A stretch of 64,000 nt of DNA, taken from assembly GCA_947184155.2 (NCBI GenBank), contig CAMXCT020001655.1:1-64000 (forward strand). The letters are read 5' to 3'. Both the position numbers and the translations under genes were made by a program. The first letter of the stretch is position 1. The number at the start of each line of letters is the position of its first letter. Shown piece after piece: positions 47,386 to 59,045 of this stretch. Source of the stretch: Cladocopium goreaui. Its lineage: Eukaryota > Sar > Dinophyceae > Suessiales > Symbiodiniaceae. The notes under the pieces were generated by a model that did no database searches, had not been told where the DNA came from, and saw nothing but the letters and a program-made list of their open reading frames with translations.

Positions 47386-47715
47386 GCGGGGCTGAGGTCT
47401 TTCGTGAAGAGAGGTGGTGACCTTCCTGGAGGAAGTTTTTCAGGGGCATATTTTTTTTGGTGGCCAAGGCCTGAGGCCTGGATTCTTTCTTCTCGATTTC
47501 CCAATATTGGTTGGATTGCTTTCTTGGGCGTAATACATTGTTGGGACCTCCATCCACATTTCATAGTTGTAATTGGCAAAATGAAAATATGGCAAAATTG
47601 TCAAATCTTTCGGGTGAATTCCTGCAAATGAATGCAAATGAAGCCTATAGCCTATAGCATATATAGGCGCATTCTGAATGAAAGTATGGCATCTCCGGCA
47701 TCTCTGAGATGCCAG

Positions 47716-47841
47716 GCGGAGGCCCTCAACCGCCGAACTCTTGCAGGGCACGAAGCGCACCTCGGTGCGAATCACCCAGGGACGCTCAACTCCATGGACA
47801 GCCTGGCGCTGCTCCTGCGGGAGCGGGGAAAGCTGGCTGAG
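47716..47841 (+). CDS. Copy C TPR exon 3 (42 codons)
   Basis: Acceptor AG 47714-47715, donor GC 47842. AEALNRRTLAGHEAHLGAN, HPGTL (Gly for Asp), ends ERGKLAE. Confidence 0.73.
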
Positions 47842-48160
47842 GCGGGGCTGAGGTCTTTGGGGTGAGAGGTGACCTTCCTGGAGGACGTTTTTCAGGGGCA
47901 TATTTTTTGTTGTGGCCAAGGCCTGAGGCCTGGATTTTTTCTTGTCAATTTCCCAATATTGCTGGATTACCTTTTTTGGGCGTAATACATCGTTGGGACC
48001 TTCATCCACATTTCATAGTTGTAATTGGCAAAATGAAAATATGGCAAAGCTGTCAAATCTTTTGGGTGAATTCCTGCAAATGAATGCAAATGAGGCCTAT
48101 AGCATATATAGGCGCATGCTGAATGAAAGTATGGCATCTCCGGCATCTCTGAGATGCCAG

Positions 48161-48286
48161 GCGGAGGCCCTCAACCGCCGAGCTCTTGCAGGGCACGAAG
48201 CGCACCTCGGTGCGAATCACCCACGGACGCTCACCTCCATGAACATCCTGGCGCTGCTTCTGCGGCAGCAGGGGAAGCTGGCTGAG
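48161..48286 (+). CDS. Copy C TPR exon 4 (42 codons)
   Basis: Acceptor AG 48159-48160, donor GC 48287. AEALNRRALAGHEAHLGAN, HPRTL, ends QQGKLAE. Last member of the 445-456-bp tandem series in copy C. Confidence 0.73.
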
Positions 48287-48796
48287 GCCGGGCGGGGGTC
48301 TTTGGGGTGAGAGGTGGCCTTTCTGTATGTTTCACTAGGGCATTAGGCCCAATGTTTTTCTCTTTTTGCAACTGTTGGATTAATATGGATTATTCTCATC
48401 GTTCGGGCGAACTACTAATGCAAATTAGTTAAATCCATGCCACATGAAATTAGTACTACGAAACTGTTAATTTCATAGTCGAAATTGACAACCCTACAAG
48501 TCCGAGCGAATGTAATATACGCATGTATCAAATTAATGAAATGCAAATTCTCGGCAATCCTCATCCAAAAAGCTGTTCCCAATCATTTCCTGGTTGAAAT
48601 TGGCAACCCACCAAAACTACGGAATTGAGATTGATATGTGAGTTTGCATACCGCAATGAATACAGGGCGTGCTTGACAAGCACCTTTTTCTTTAAGTCCA
48701 AACACTGTGGAGGACATTGTGCGCCTTTTCCCCCTTTCCTGGCCGTGAGGCTTTGGATTTTATGCCCACGCCACCTGTCGGATCTCGGGCCGCCAG

Positions 48797-48922
48797 GCGG
48801 AGGAGCTGCAGCGCAAAGCCCTCGCGGGGCGAGAAACACAACTCGGTGCCGACCATCCCGAGACGCTGACGTCGATCAGTCACCTTGCTGTTGTCCTGCA
48901 GCAGAAGGGAAAGCTAGATGAG
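48797..48922 (+). CDS. Copy C TPR exon 5 (42 codons)
   Basis: Acceptor AG 48795-48796, donor GC 48923. AEELQRKALAGRETQLGAD, HPETL, ends QKGKLDE. AEELQRK subtype, present three times in copy C against once in A and B. Confidence 0.73.
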
Positions 48923-49751
48923 GCCGGGCTGAGGTCTTTGGGTTGAAGAGAGGTGGTCTTCCTTGAGCCAGAGGGAAAGGCTTGGATGTTGCCTTGTTTC
49001 CCATTATTCTTGGATAGTAATTTTCGGGTGATTTATTGCCCATGAAACGGTGTGACAAATGATTCATTTATGCATTCATTTATCATTTGTTGAAGTGATT
49101 TTTGTTTATATTATACTTATTTGCTTTTGTTTCCCACACCTCCTGACCATGTGCCCGCCTTCAGCAAAAACTCATGAAGTATAGTCACCCTTCAGCCCTT
49201 CAAGAGAGTTCGCCACGTCACGTCTGAAGACTTTTCAAGATTCACCATAGCAGAAGGGAACTGCATGGCTTGTGAAGTCACGCTGGAGAACCGACAGCAT
49301 AGTGATGCCAACCCAAGTAAATGAAGACCAATGAAGTAATTAGATGTTTTTATTTGCAGGGTGCCCTCTGCATGAGGCCTGGATTTTTTTTTGTTTCCCG
49401 GTATTGTTGGATGATTTTTGGGCGAACACTTTCAGTTGAAACTGACAATCCAAAAATTCGGGCAAGTTAATGAAATGCAAATGAAAAGGCGCATCTCGAT
49501 GCATCTCGGCGATCCTCATCCAAGAAGCTGTTCCCAATCATTCCCTGGTTGAAATTGGCAACCCACCAAAACTACGGAATTGAGATTGATATGTGAGTTT
49601 GCGCACCGCAATGAATACAGGGCGTGCTTGACAAGCACCTTTTTCTTTAAGTCCAAACACTGTGGAGGACATTGTGCGCCTTTTCCCCCTTTCCAGGCCG
49701 TGAGGCTTTGGATTATATGCCCACGCCACCTGTCGGATCTCGGGCCGCCAG

Positions 49752-49877
49752 GCGGAGGAGCTGCAGCGCACAGCCCTCGCGGGGCGAGAAACACAACTCG
49801 GTGCCGACCATCCCAAGACGCTTGAGTCGATCAGTCACCTTGCTGTTGTCCTGGAAGAGCAGGGAAAGCTAGATGAG
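49752..49877 (+). CDS. Copy C TPR exon 6 (42 codons)
   Basis: Acceptor AG 49750-49751, donor GC 49878. AEELQRTALAGRETQLGAD, HPKTL, ends EQGKLDE. Lies in a unit of about 960 bp duplicated from exon 5, including long stretches of identical intron. Confidence 0.73.
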
Positions 49878-50718
49878 GCCGGGCTGAGGTCTTTGGGTTG
49901 AAGAGAGGTGGTCTTCCTTGAGCCAGAGGGAAAGGCTTGGATGTTGCCTTGTTTCCCGGTGTGACAAATGATTCATTTATGCATTCATTTATCATTTGTT
50001 GAAGTGATTTTTGTTTATATTATACTTATTTGCTTTTGTTTCCCACACCTCCTGACCATGTGCCCGCCTTCAGCAAAAACTCATGAAGTATAGTCACCCT
50101 TCAGCCCTTCAAGAGAGTTCGCCACGTCACGTCTGAAGACTTTTCAAGATTCACCATAGCAGAAGGGAACCGCATGGCTTGTGAAGTCACGCTGGAGAAC
50201 CGACAGCATAGTGATGCCAACCCAAGTAAATGAAGACCAATGAAGTAATTAGATGTTTTTATTTGCAGGGTGCCCTCTGCATGAGGCCTGGATTTTTTTT
50301 TGTTTCCCGGTATTGTTGGATGATTTTTGGGCGAACTAGTGAACATTTATTCACGCGAATGAAAGTAGGACATGGCTGGACCCCCATTCGCAAAATTGTT
50401 ACTTTCAGTTGAAACTGACAACCCAAAAATTCGGGCAAATTAATGAAATGCAAATGAAGGGGCGCATCTCGATGCATCTCGGCGATCCTCATCCAAGAAG
50501 CTGTTCCCAATCATTTCCTGGTTGACATTGGCAACCCACCAAAACTACGGAATTGAGATTGATATGTGAATTTGCGTACCGCAATGAATACAGGGCGTGT
50601 TTGACAGGCACCTTTTTCTTTAAGTCCAAGAACTGTGGAGGACATTTCTTAAATCAGTTGCAGGACGTGAGACTTTGGATTATATGCCCACGCCACCTGT
50701 CGGAACTTGGGCCGCCAG

Positions 50719-50844
50719 GCGGAGGAGCTGCAGCGCAAAGCCCTCGCGGGGCGAGAAACACAACTCGGTGCCGACCATCCCGAGACGCTGCAGTCGATCA
50801 GTCACCTTGCTGTTGTCCTGGAAAAGCTGGGAAAGCTAGATGAG
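50719..50844 (+). CDS. Copy C TPR exon 7 (42 codons)
   Basis: Acceptor AG 50717-50718, donor GC 50845. AEELQRKALAGRETQLGAD, HPETL, ends KLGKLDE. Last TPR exon before the gap; intron sequence up to 51766 equals that at about 21900-22400 in copy B. Confidence 0.73.
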
Positions 50845-51766
50845 GCCGGGCTGAGGTCTTTGGGTTGAAGAGAGGTGGTTTTTTGTGAGCCAGAGGGAAA
50901 GGCTTGGATGTTGTCTTGTTTCCCACTATTCTTGGATAGTAATTTTCGGGTGATTTATTGCCCATGAAACGATGTGACAAGTGATTCATTTCTGCATTTA
51001 TTTATCATCGCTGAAGGGTTTTTTGTCTATATAATATTTATTTGTTTTTGTTTCCCACACCTCCTGACCATGTGCCGGCCTTCAGCAAAAACTCATGAAG
51101 TATAGTCACCCTTTATCACACTCGCAAAAGAGTTCATCAAACCTGAACTATACCAGAAAGGAACTGCGTGGCTTATGAAGTCACCAACAGGATAGTGTTG
51201 CCAACCCAATTCAATGAAGACCAATGAAATGTAGTTGTTTTTCAAGGTGCCCTCTACAATAGATCCTTGATTAATATTGGGCTTCCAAAACATCTCATGT
51301 GGATCCGGGGCCAGTTTTGATCGATTTGCTTCGCGTTTCAGATGCTATATATATATATAGACAGACTAGCGACATCTAGCGATTGCCCAGGCACCCAGAT
51401 TGCAAGAGGGATCTTGTCATTACATATGGCAAGAACGACTAGAAATCACACATCGAGCGCTCATGTGAGATATGTGAGGAACCTACGAAAGTCCAAATCA
51501 TTCCAAATCTATGAACGTGATTCGACATGTCAAAGTGGTTTGGGGAAAGTCTTCAAAACATTGGACAAGACATGGGTGACCCAAAAAGGGTGCCAACAGG
51601 TACAGGCCCACCGTCCCCAATGACATTTGAAGTTTTTAGGCTTGGTTTGAGTTGATGGATTTCGGATGACAGTACAGGCACTTGATTGACTGTGACAATA
51701 GCACCAGTTCAACTGAACCTGTGAGTAGAGTATTCCTTAGAAAATACGTTATATGTATATAAATAA

Positions 51767-52477
51767 NNNNNNNNNNNNNNNNNNNNNNNNNNNNNNNNNN
51801 NNNNNNNNNNNNNNNNNNNNNNNNNNNNNNNNNNNNNNNNNNNNNNNNNNNNNNNNNNNNNNNNNNNNNNNNNNNNNNNNNNNNNNNNNNNNNNNNNNNN
51901 NNNNNNNNNNNNNNNNNNNNNNNNNNNNNNNNNNNNNNNNNNNNNNNNNNNNNNNNNNNNNNNNNNNNNNNNNNNNNNNNNNNNNNNNNNNNNNNNNNNN
52001 NNNNNNNNNNNNNNNNNNNNNNNNNNNNNNNNNNNNNNNNNNNNNNNNNNNNNNNNNNNNNNNNNNNNNNNNNNNNNNNNNNNNNNNNNNNNNNNNNNNN
52101 NNNNNNNNNNNNNNNNNNNNNNNNNNNNNNNNNNNNNNNNNNNNNNNNNNNNNNNNNNNNNNNNNNNNNNNNNNNNNNNNNNNNNNNNNNNNNNNNNNNN
52201 NNNNNNNNNNNNNNNNNNNNNNNNNNNNNNNNNNNNNNNNNNNNNNNNNNNNNNNNNNNNNNNNNNNNNNNNNNNNNNNNNNNNNNNNNNNNNNNNNNNN
52301 NNNNNNNNNNNNNNNNNNNNNNNNNNNNNNNNNNNNNNNNNNNNNNNNNNNNNNNNNNNNNNNNNNNNNNNNNNNNNNNNNNNNNNNNNNNNNNNNNNNN
52401 NNNNNNNNNNNNNNNNNNNNNNNNNNNNNNNNNNNNNNNNNNNNNNNNNNNNNNNNNNNNNNNNNNNNNNNNNNNNN
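51767..52477. other. Assembly gap, 711 N
   Basis: Copy C intron on the left, unrelated satellite-rich DNA on the right. The remaining exons of copy C are missing from this scaffold interval or were never joined. Confidence 1.
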
Positions 52478-52554
52478 GTACCATGAGTCTGCGAATGACA
52501 TGTGCTATCTCATTTTATTATGGTAATTCCCACACACGTGTCGCCGAACTTGGC

Positions 52555-53095
52555 GGAGACACTTTTACACACAGACGCTTTCACACAGAAACGCTTTTCA
52601 TGCACACACACAGACGCATTTCCACACAGAGACTTTTACACAAAAACACTTTAACACACAGACGCTTTTATACACAGACACTTTTACACACATACGCTTT
52701 TACATGCAGATGCCTTTTTACAGACGCACACATACTTTCACACACAAACGCTTTTACACACAGACGCTTTTGCACCCAGACACAGACACTTTTCCACACA
52801 GACCCTTTTACACACGGACGCTTTTACACACAAACACTTTTACACACATACGCTTGTACACACGGACGCTTTTATACGCAAACACTTTTACATACAGACG
52901 CTTTTACACACAGACGCTTTTACACTCAGACACTTTTACACACAGACGCTTTTCCACACAGACCCTTTTACACACAGACGCTTTTACACACAAACACTTT
53001 TACACACATACGCTTGTACACACGGACGCTTTTATACGCAAACACTTTTACACACAGACGCTTCCACGGAGACTTTTACACAGAGACGCTCACAA
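52555..53095. repeat. 16-bp ACGCTTTTACACACAG repeat, first array
   Basis: Tandem units of ACGCTTTTACACACAG with variants (ACACTTTTACAC). Since 16 is not a multiple of 3, all three frames translate to the same THRRFYTQTLLHTDAF string and stay open; not a protein gene. Confidence 0.95.
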
Positions 53096-54515
53096 AGCGC
53101 GGCACCACTGGGTGACCTCAGTTGCAAACAAAGGTGCGCAAACATAGTTGCAATGGAAATGCTAAAAAATCGCAAAAGTGTACAAGACCAGGCTCAGTAC
53201 CATGATCAACGCACAATCCAATGCAAGGCATCCGCTCTTTGAGATACAAAATAAGCTCGGCACCATGATGCCGTGGATGACCTCAGTTGCAAACAAAGGT
53301 GGGCAAACACAGTCGCAATGGAAATGCTACAAATGCAAAAGTACACAAACAAAGGCTCCGTACCATGGTATCCAAAAGAACCTAGAACTCCGTGCGAGAA
53401 TGCTGTGAATGATTCCACAATAGCAAGTTCGATATCATGATGGCAAGGATGACACCTGTTTCACTGCATTTCTCCGATGTCCCTACAGGATGGAAAAAAA
53501 AATCTTTACAGACAAACAACAGTTGGCTACTGGTTTTGCATGTTCGTCACGAACAGTCTCTCCGGACAAACACTGCTACAGATTAATTTGCACCAGGGCA
53601 TCGAAGAAATCATCTGCACAGCTGCAAACACAGATGAAGGTTTCTGCCTCCTTCCAATGGCACATTTCTTCAAAACAACTGGCCAACCAGCTTTTACCAG
53701 ATAGTGTCCGGTTTCTGGTTGCAAAGAATATTTTGGAGCCAATTCAGCGCTCCCAGGCACAAATGAAAGAATGTGTCGTAGAATTTGTTCATCAAAGACA
53801 TCCGCCCTTGCACGGATTCCCTCCACATTCCCTCCACGGTCTTTCTGGCAGAACACACTTACATATCCAAATACTTTATGCGACATGTTTGTGCACCAAA
53901 ATTTTGTATCGGAACTCATCCTCCGACATGTCTCCAAGATGAGATCGCTTGCACCCCACAACTTCGAACACCCATGCCACTTCCTCATCCTCCGGCGGTC
54001 TCCACGCGGCCATTGCCGAGCGGCCCAGACAAAATTGAACGGTGCAGTGATTCCCGTATTATTTTTGCCACTGTTCATGCATTTCAATGAAAACAACACA
54101 TATATGTTTTTCGTGCTATACATCACATAGATCCACTGCATCGTCAACAAACACTGCAATTCTCGAGATCTCACAGACAGACCCTACAGAAACCTCGAAA
54201 AGTGCAAGAAATGTTACAGATACCCGTTTGCCAATCGTCACTTGTTTCACGAACATTCAGCGTACATATAAGAATATGGATGTTCACTCTGTGCACAATG
54301 CATCTTGTCTCTACGTCCACGTCTGAGCCCAGGAAAGAGGTACTTGGTAATCTGTACAACTTCATGCACTAACCTGCTACACACTCTCACAATTCAATGC
54401 AAAAAATGTGTTGGTCGAAGCCTGAGACCACGACTCCTGCGTTTGACAAGCAAAAATCATTGTCGCATAGACATGCAAACTGAACAGTGAAGCTCACTAT
54501 GAACGGTCAAAGTAC
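53096..54515. other. Mostly unique stretch between satellites
   Basis: A 115-bp segment with ACCTCAGTTGCAAACAAAGG is present twice (about 53110 and 53280). Open frames on both strands (53490-53942 +, 53527-54174 -) overlap each other; neither shows a domain I recognise. No gene is supported. Confidence 0.4.
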
Positions 54516-54519
54516 ACAC

Positions 54520-55100
54520 AAAATCTTTTACACGCAAACGCTTTTACACATGGTGCTTTTACACAAACACACTTTGACACACAGACGCTTTGACACACAA
54601 AAGCCTTTACACACAAACGCTTTTACACACAGACGCTTTTACACACAGACGCAACGCTTTTATACACACAGACGCAACGCTTTTACACACAGACGCTTTT
54701 ACACACAAAAACTTTTACACAGAGACGGTTTTACACACAGACGCTTCTACACGCAGATACGTTTTACACACGCACACACGCTTTCACACACAAACGCTTT
54801 TACACACAGACGCTTTTACACACAGACGCTTTTACACACAGACGCTTTTACACACAGACGCTTTTACACACAGACGCTTTTACACACAACACTTTCACAC
54901 ACAGAGGCTTTTACACACAGAAGCTTTAACACACAGAGGCTTTTACACACAGAAGCTTTTACACACAGGCGCTTTTACACACAGACGCTTTTACACACAG
55001 ACGCTTTTACACACAGACGCTTTTACACACAGACGCTTTTACACACAGACGCTTTTACACACAGACGCTTTTACACACAGACGCTTTTACACACAGAACA
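54520..55100. repeat. 16-bp repeat, left arm of large inverted repeat
   Basis: ACGCTTTTACACACAG units, nearly perfect from 54780 onward. Reverse-complement counterpart at 56720-57990. Confidence 0.95.
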
Positions 55101-55114
55101 CACAAAACGTCCAT

Positions 55115-55745
55115 CGCAATTTTTCCTCAGTTTTTGACGTCCAACGTCCATTTCGTACGAAACGGTCGCAATTGAAAGTTTAAAATTACAATTTTCCTCA
55201 GTTTTTGAGTCCAACGTCCATTTCGTGCGAAAGGGTTGCGATTGACAAAGTAAAGTCGCAATTTTTCCTCAGTTTTTGACGTCCAACGTCCATTTCGTGC
55301 GTAAAGGTTGCGATTGATAACTCAAAGTCGCATTTTTTCCTCAGTTTTTGACGTCCAACGTCCATTTCGTGCGAAAGGGTTGCGCCGGACGCTTCAAAGT
55401 CGCAATTTTTCCTCAGTTTTTGACGTCCAACGTCCATTTCGTGCGTAAGGGTTGCGCGGGACACCTCAAAGTTGCAATTTTTCCTCAGTTTTTGACGTCC
55501 AACGTCCATTTCGTGCGTAAGGGTTGCGCGGGACACCTCAAAGTCGCAATTTTTCCGCAGTTTTTGACGTCCAACGTCCATTTCGTGCGTAAGGGTTGCG
55601 CGGGACACCTCAAAGTCGCATTTTTTCCTCAGTTTTTGACGTCCAACGTCCATTTCGTGCGAAAGGGTGGCGCGGGACGCTTCAAAATCGCAATTTTACC
55701 TAGGTTTTGGACGTCCAACGTCCATTTCGTGCGACAGGGTTGCGT
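55115..55745. repeat. 72-bp repeat, left arm
   Basis: About eight units with CAATTTTTCCTCAGTTTTTG, ACGTCCAACGTCCATTTCGT and AAGGGTTGCG. A period of 72 keeps both strands open (the + frame repeats a 24-residue string). Reverse-complement units lie at 56460-56720. Confidence 0.93.
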
Positions 55746-55799
55746 TTCGTGGCGCTCCGGCGGCACCGCCCCCGCCTTAAGAGAGAATAGAAGAAGAGC

Positions 55800-56415
55800 G
55801 AGAGGAGATCTGCAGATGTGAAGGTGTGAAGATCTAGATCTGCAGGTGTGAGGGTGTGAAGATCTAGATCTGCAGGTGTGAGGGTGTGATGATGTAGATC
55901 TGCAGATGTGAAGGTGTGAAGATCTAGATCTGCAAGGTGTGAGGGTGTGATGATGTAGATCTGCAGATGTGAGGGTGTGAAGATCTAGATCTGCAGGTGT
56001 GAGGATGTGAAGATCTAGATCTGCAGGTGTGAGGATGTGAAGATCTAGATCTGCAGGTGTGAGGGTGTGAAGATCTAGATAGATCTGCAGATGTGAGGGT
56101 GTGAAGATCTAGATCTGCAGATGTGAGGGTGTGAAGATCTAGATCTGCAGATGTGAGAGGTGTGAAGATCTAGATCGGCAGATGTAGGGTGTGAAGATGT
56201 AGATCTGCAGATGTGAGGGTGTGAAGATCTAGATCTGCAGGTGTGAGGATGTGAAGATCTAGATCTGCAGGTGTGAAGGTGTGAAGATGTAGATCAGCAG
56301 ATGTGAAGGTGTGAAGATGTAGATCGGCAGATGTGAGAGTGTGAAGATCTAGATCTGCAGGTGTGAAGGTGTGAAGATCTAGATCTGCAGGTGTGAAGGT
56401 GTGAAGATCTAGTAT
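55800..56415. repeat. GATCTAGATCTGCAGGTGTGAGG minisatellite, centre of inverted repeat
   Basis: About 20 units near 29-30 bp: GATCTAGATCTGCAG, then GTGTGAGGGTGTGAA, with variants in GATGT/GATCT. It forms the spacer between the two inverted arms. Confidence 0.94.
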
Positions 56416-56459
56416 AACGGCTGCTTTTTTACGAAGAACCCTTCGCAGGCGCTCTCGGG

Positions 56460-57990
56460 AAAAACTGAGGAAAAATTGCGACTTTGAGGTGTCAATCGCA
56501 ACCCTTACGCACGAAATGGACGTTGGACGTCAAAAACTGAGGAAAAATTGCGACTTTGAGGTGTCAATCGCGACCCTTACGCACGAAATGGACGTTGGAC
56601 GTCAAAAACTGAGGAAAAATTGCGACTTTGGGGTGTCACTCGCAATCCTTACGCACGAAATGGACGTTGCACGTCAAAAACTGAGGAAAAATTGCAATTT
56701 TAAAGTGTCAATCGCAACGCTTTCGTCTGTGTAAAAGTGTCTGTGTGTAAAAGCCTCTGTGTGTAAAAGCCTCTGTGTGTGAAAAGCGTTGTGTGTAAAA
56801 GCGTCTGTGTTCTAAAGTGTTGTGTTAAGGGTCTGTGTGTAAAGCCTGTCTGTGTGTAAAAGCCTCTGTGTGTAAAAGCGTCTCTGTGTGTAAAAGCTTC
56901 TGTGTGTAAAAGCTTCTGTGTGTAAAAGCGTCTGTGTGTAAAGGAGTCTGTGTGTAAACGCTTCTGTGTGTGAAAGTGTTTGTGTGTAAAAGGGTGTGTG
57001 TAAAAGCGTCTGTGTGTAAAAGTGTCTGTGTAAAAGTGCCGTGTGTAAAAGCGTTTGTGTGTAAAAGCTTTTGTGTGTAAAAGTGTCTGTGTGTAAAATC
57101 GTCTGTGTGTAAAAGCGTCTGTGTGTAAAAGCGTCTGTGTGTAAAAGCGTCTGTGTAAAAGCGTCTGTGTGTAAAAGCGTCTGTGTGTAAAAGCCTCTTT
57201 GTGTAAAAGTGTCTGTGTGTAAAAGTGTCTGTGTGTAAAAGTTTCCGTGTGTAAAAGCCTCTGTGTGTAAAAGTGTCTGTGTGTAAAAGTGTCTGTGTGT
57301 AAAAGCGTTTGTGTGTAAAAACGTCTGTGTGTAAGAGTGTCTGTGTGTAAAAGTGTCTGGGTTTAAAATCTTCAGTGTGTACAAGCTTCTGTGTGTAAAA
57401 GCGTCTGTGTGTAAAGGAGTCTCTGTGTAAAGGCTTCTGTGTGTAAAAGCCTCTGTGTGTGAAAGTGTTTGTGTGTAAAAGCGTCTGTGTGTAAGAGTCT
57501 CTGTGCAAGCGTCCGTGTGTAAAAGCCTCTGTGTGTGTGTAAAAGAAAAGCGTGTGTGTGTGTGCGCGCGTGTGTGTGTAAAAGCTTCTGTCGGTAAAAG
57601 TGTCTGTGTGTAAAAGTCTCTGTGTAAAAGCTTCTGTGTGTAAGAGTGTCTGTGTGTAAAAGTGTCTGTGTGTAAAAGCTTCTGTGTGTAAAAGCGTCTG
57701 TGTGTAAAGGAGTATGTGTGTAAAAAGCTTCTGTGTGTGAAAGTGTTTGTGTGTAAAAGGGTGTGTGTAAAAACGTCTGTGTGTAAAAGCGTCTGTGTGT
57801 AAAGGAGTCTGTGTGTAAAAGTGTCTGTGTGTAAAAGCGTCTGTGTGTAAAAGCGTTTGTGTAAAAGTGTTTGTGTGTAAAAGTGTCTGTGTAAAAGTGT
57901 CTGTGTGCAAAAGCGTCTGTGTGTAAAAGCGTCTGTGTGTAAAAGCCTCTGTGTAATAGCCTCTGTGTGTGAAAGTGTGTGTGTGTGTAC
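56460..57990. repeat. Right arm of inverted repeat: 72-bp then 16-bp units, reversed
   Basis: At 56460-56720 come 3.5 units of the 72-bp repeat on the other strand, then to 57990 the 16-bp unit as CTGTGTGTAAAAGCGT. The order is the mirror image of 54520-55745. The 407-codon minus-strand frame at 56812-58035 is a product of this repeat. Confidence 0.93.
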
Positions 57991-59045
57991 CATCTGTATA
58001 GATGTAAAACTTCCTTGTACGTTTCGGCTAGGCATGTTTGTTTTTTACACAGTGGTATGCAGGGGGCACCTGGAGCATGGATAGGTCAGGTGCCAACGAA
58101 GACACCTATCCAATGCTTGTGATATCACGGCTGATCACCGTGACGTACCTGCCAATTTTTCAGAAATGGGAAGAGGCTCAACCCAAGAACCTCCATGTCG
58201 TCCATTTGATTTTTTCGGTTTTCTGCATCAGAACCTTCCTCTGAACGTTTTGAACAATTTCTTTACATGATCGCCGATACAATCGTCGCCGATATGGTTG
58301 GGTAATCGTCGCCGACGACGACATCGCCGATGCTATTATTGTTGGTTCCATTCTATTCTATTCCTTTTGATGTCGATTCAGGTCATGGAGATCATTCAGG
58401 TGAACTTCCATTATTCGTAGGAGTCGTCGTAGATTTATTGGTTTTCTGTCTAATTTGCATGTTTCAGGATTCAGTTCCTGCCGGATCATATAATGATCCA
58501 TTCTTGTCTAGTGTGATTCCTATGGTGACTCCGACATGGTGCCATAGGGCCAATTGAGGCAACCCCAGTTGGGGTCAATGTTGACTGACTTGATGTCTGA
58601 ATTTACACTTTTGAATTAGTAATTCGTTTAAGTAAAGTTCAACAGTTGGCCGTGCGGTTTTTTCAGCCTTTTCGAGTGTCCCGCTGTTCCTGCGGTCCCA
58701 GGGTTTCCTGTGAATTGCATTCCTTACTGAGTGAAGCCGTTCTGAACTGCCACAAACCTCCGTTTTTGCAGCAACCTTTGCATTCATAGTGCAAAATTAC
58801 ATGACACAAGAACAAGGCAGGCACACGACTTGCAGGTGTGGTCTCCTTTCTTTTGATGGTTGTCTGGTGAGGTGAAACATGTTGTGCACCTAATTCGTTG
58901 GAACTTGAAAGCCGTTTATGCCAATTGGGGCAAGACTTGACCACGGGCCTGGAGTGGCATAATCGCACGAATTCTAGGTCTAGGAACTGAATCCTGCTGA
59001 GTTTATGTGATCTTATTTACCATTGGCACCTTATTTTCCTGAGCG
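57991..59045. other. Stretch between satellite and retroelement
   Basis: No supported gene. A short ATCGTCGCCGA repeat lies at about 58270-58330. Small ORFs show no recognisable domain. It may hold the 5' UTR or promoter of the element that follows. Confidence 0.4.

Larger units (their letters stand above)
43185..50844 (+). pseudogene. KLC-type TPR gene, copy C (in-frame stop; 3' end lost in gap)
   Basis: Exons: 43185-43462, 43551-43679, 43775-43823, 43900-44040, 44126-44242, 44322-44358, 44418-44531, 45604-45678, 46040-46205, then TPR exons 46811-46936, 47260-47385, 47716-47841, 48161-48286, 48797-48922, 49752-49877 and 50719-50844. The first exon has an 8-bp gain and a 32-bp loss against copy B; together they keep the frame but leave TGA at 43274-43276. 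All later exons are open and match B in length. The intron after 50844 leads into the 711-N gap, so further TPR exons and the stop are not visible. It may be a pseudogene or may start downstream of the stop at ATG 43295. Confidence 0.65.

Noticed and set aside
53527..54174. 215-codon minus-strand ORF
   Set aside because: No recognisable domain, no second copy to compare, and it overlaps a 150-codon plus-strand ORF of equal quality.
56812..58035. 407-codon minus-strand ORF (and 361-codon ORF in another frame)
   Set aside because: It is the 16-bp repeat read through; all frames give the same string, so openness carries no coding information.
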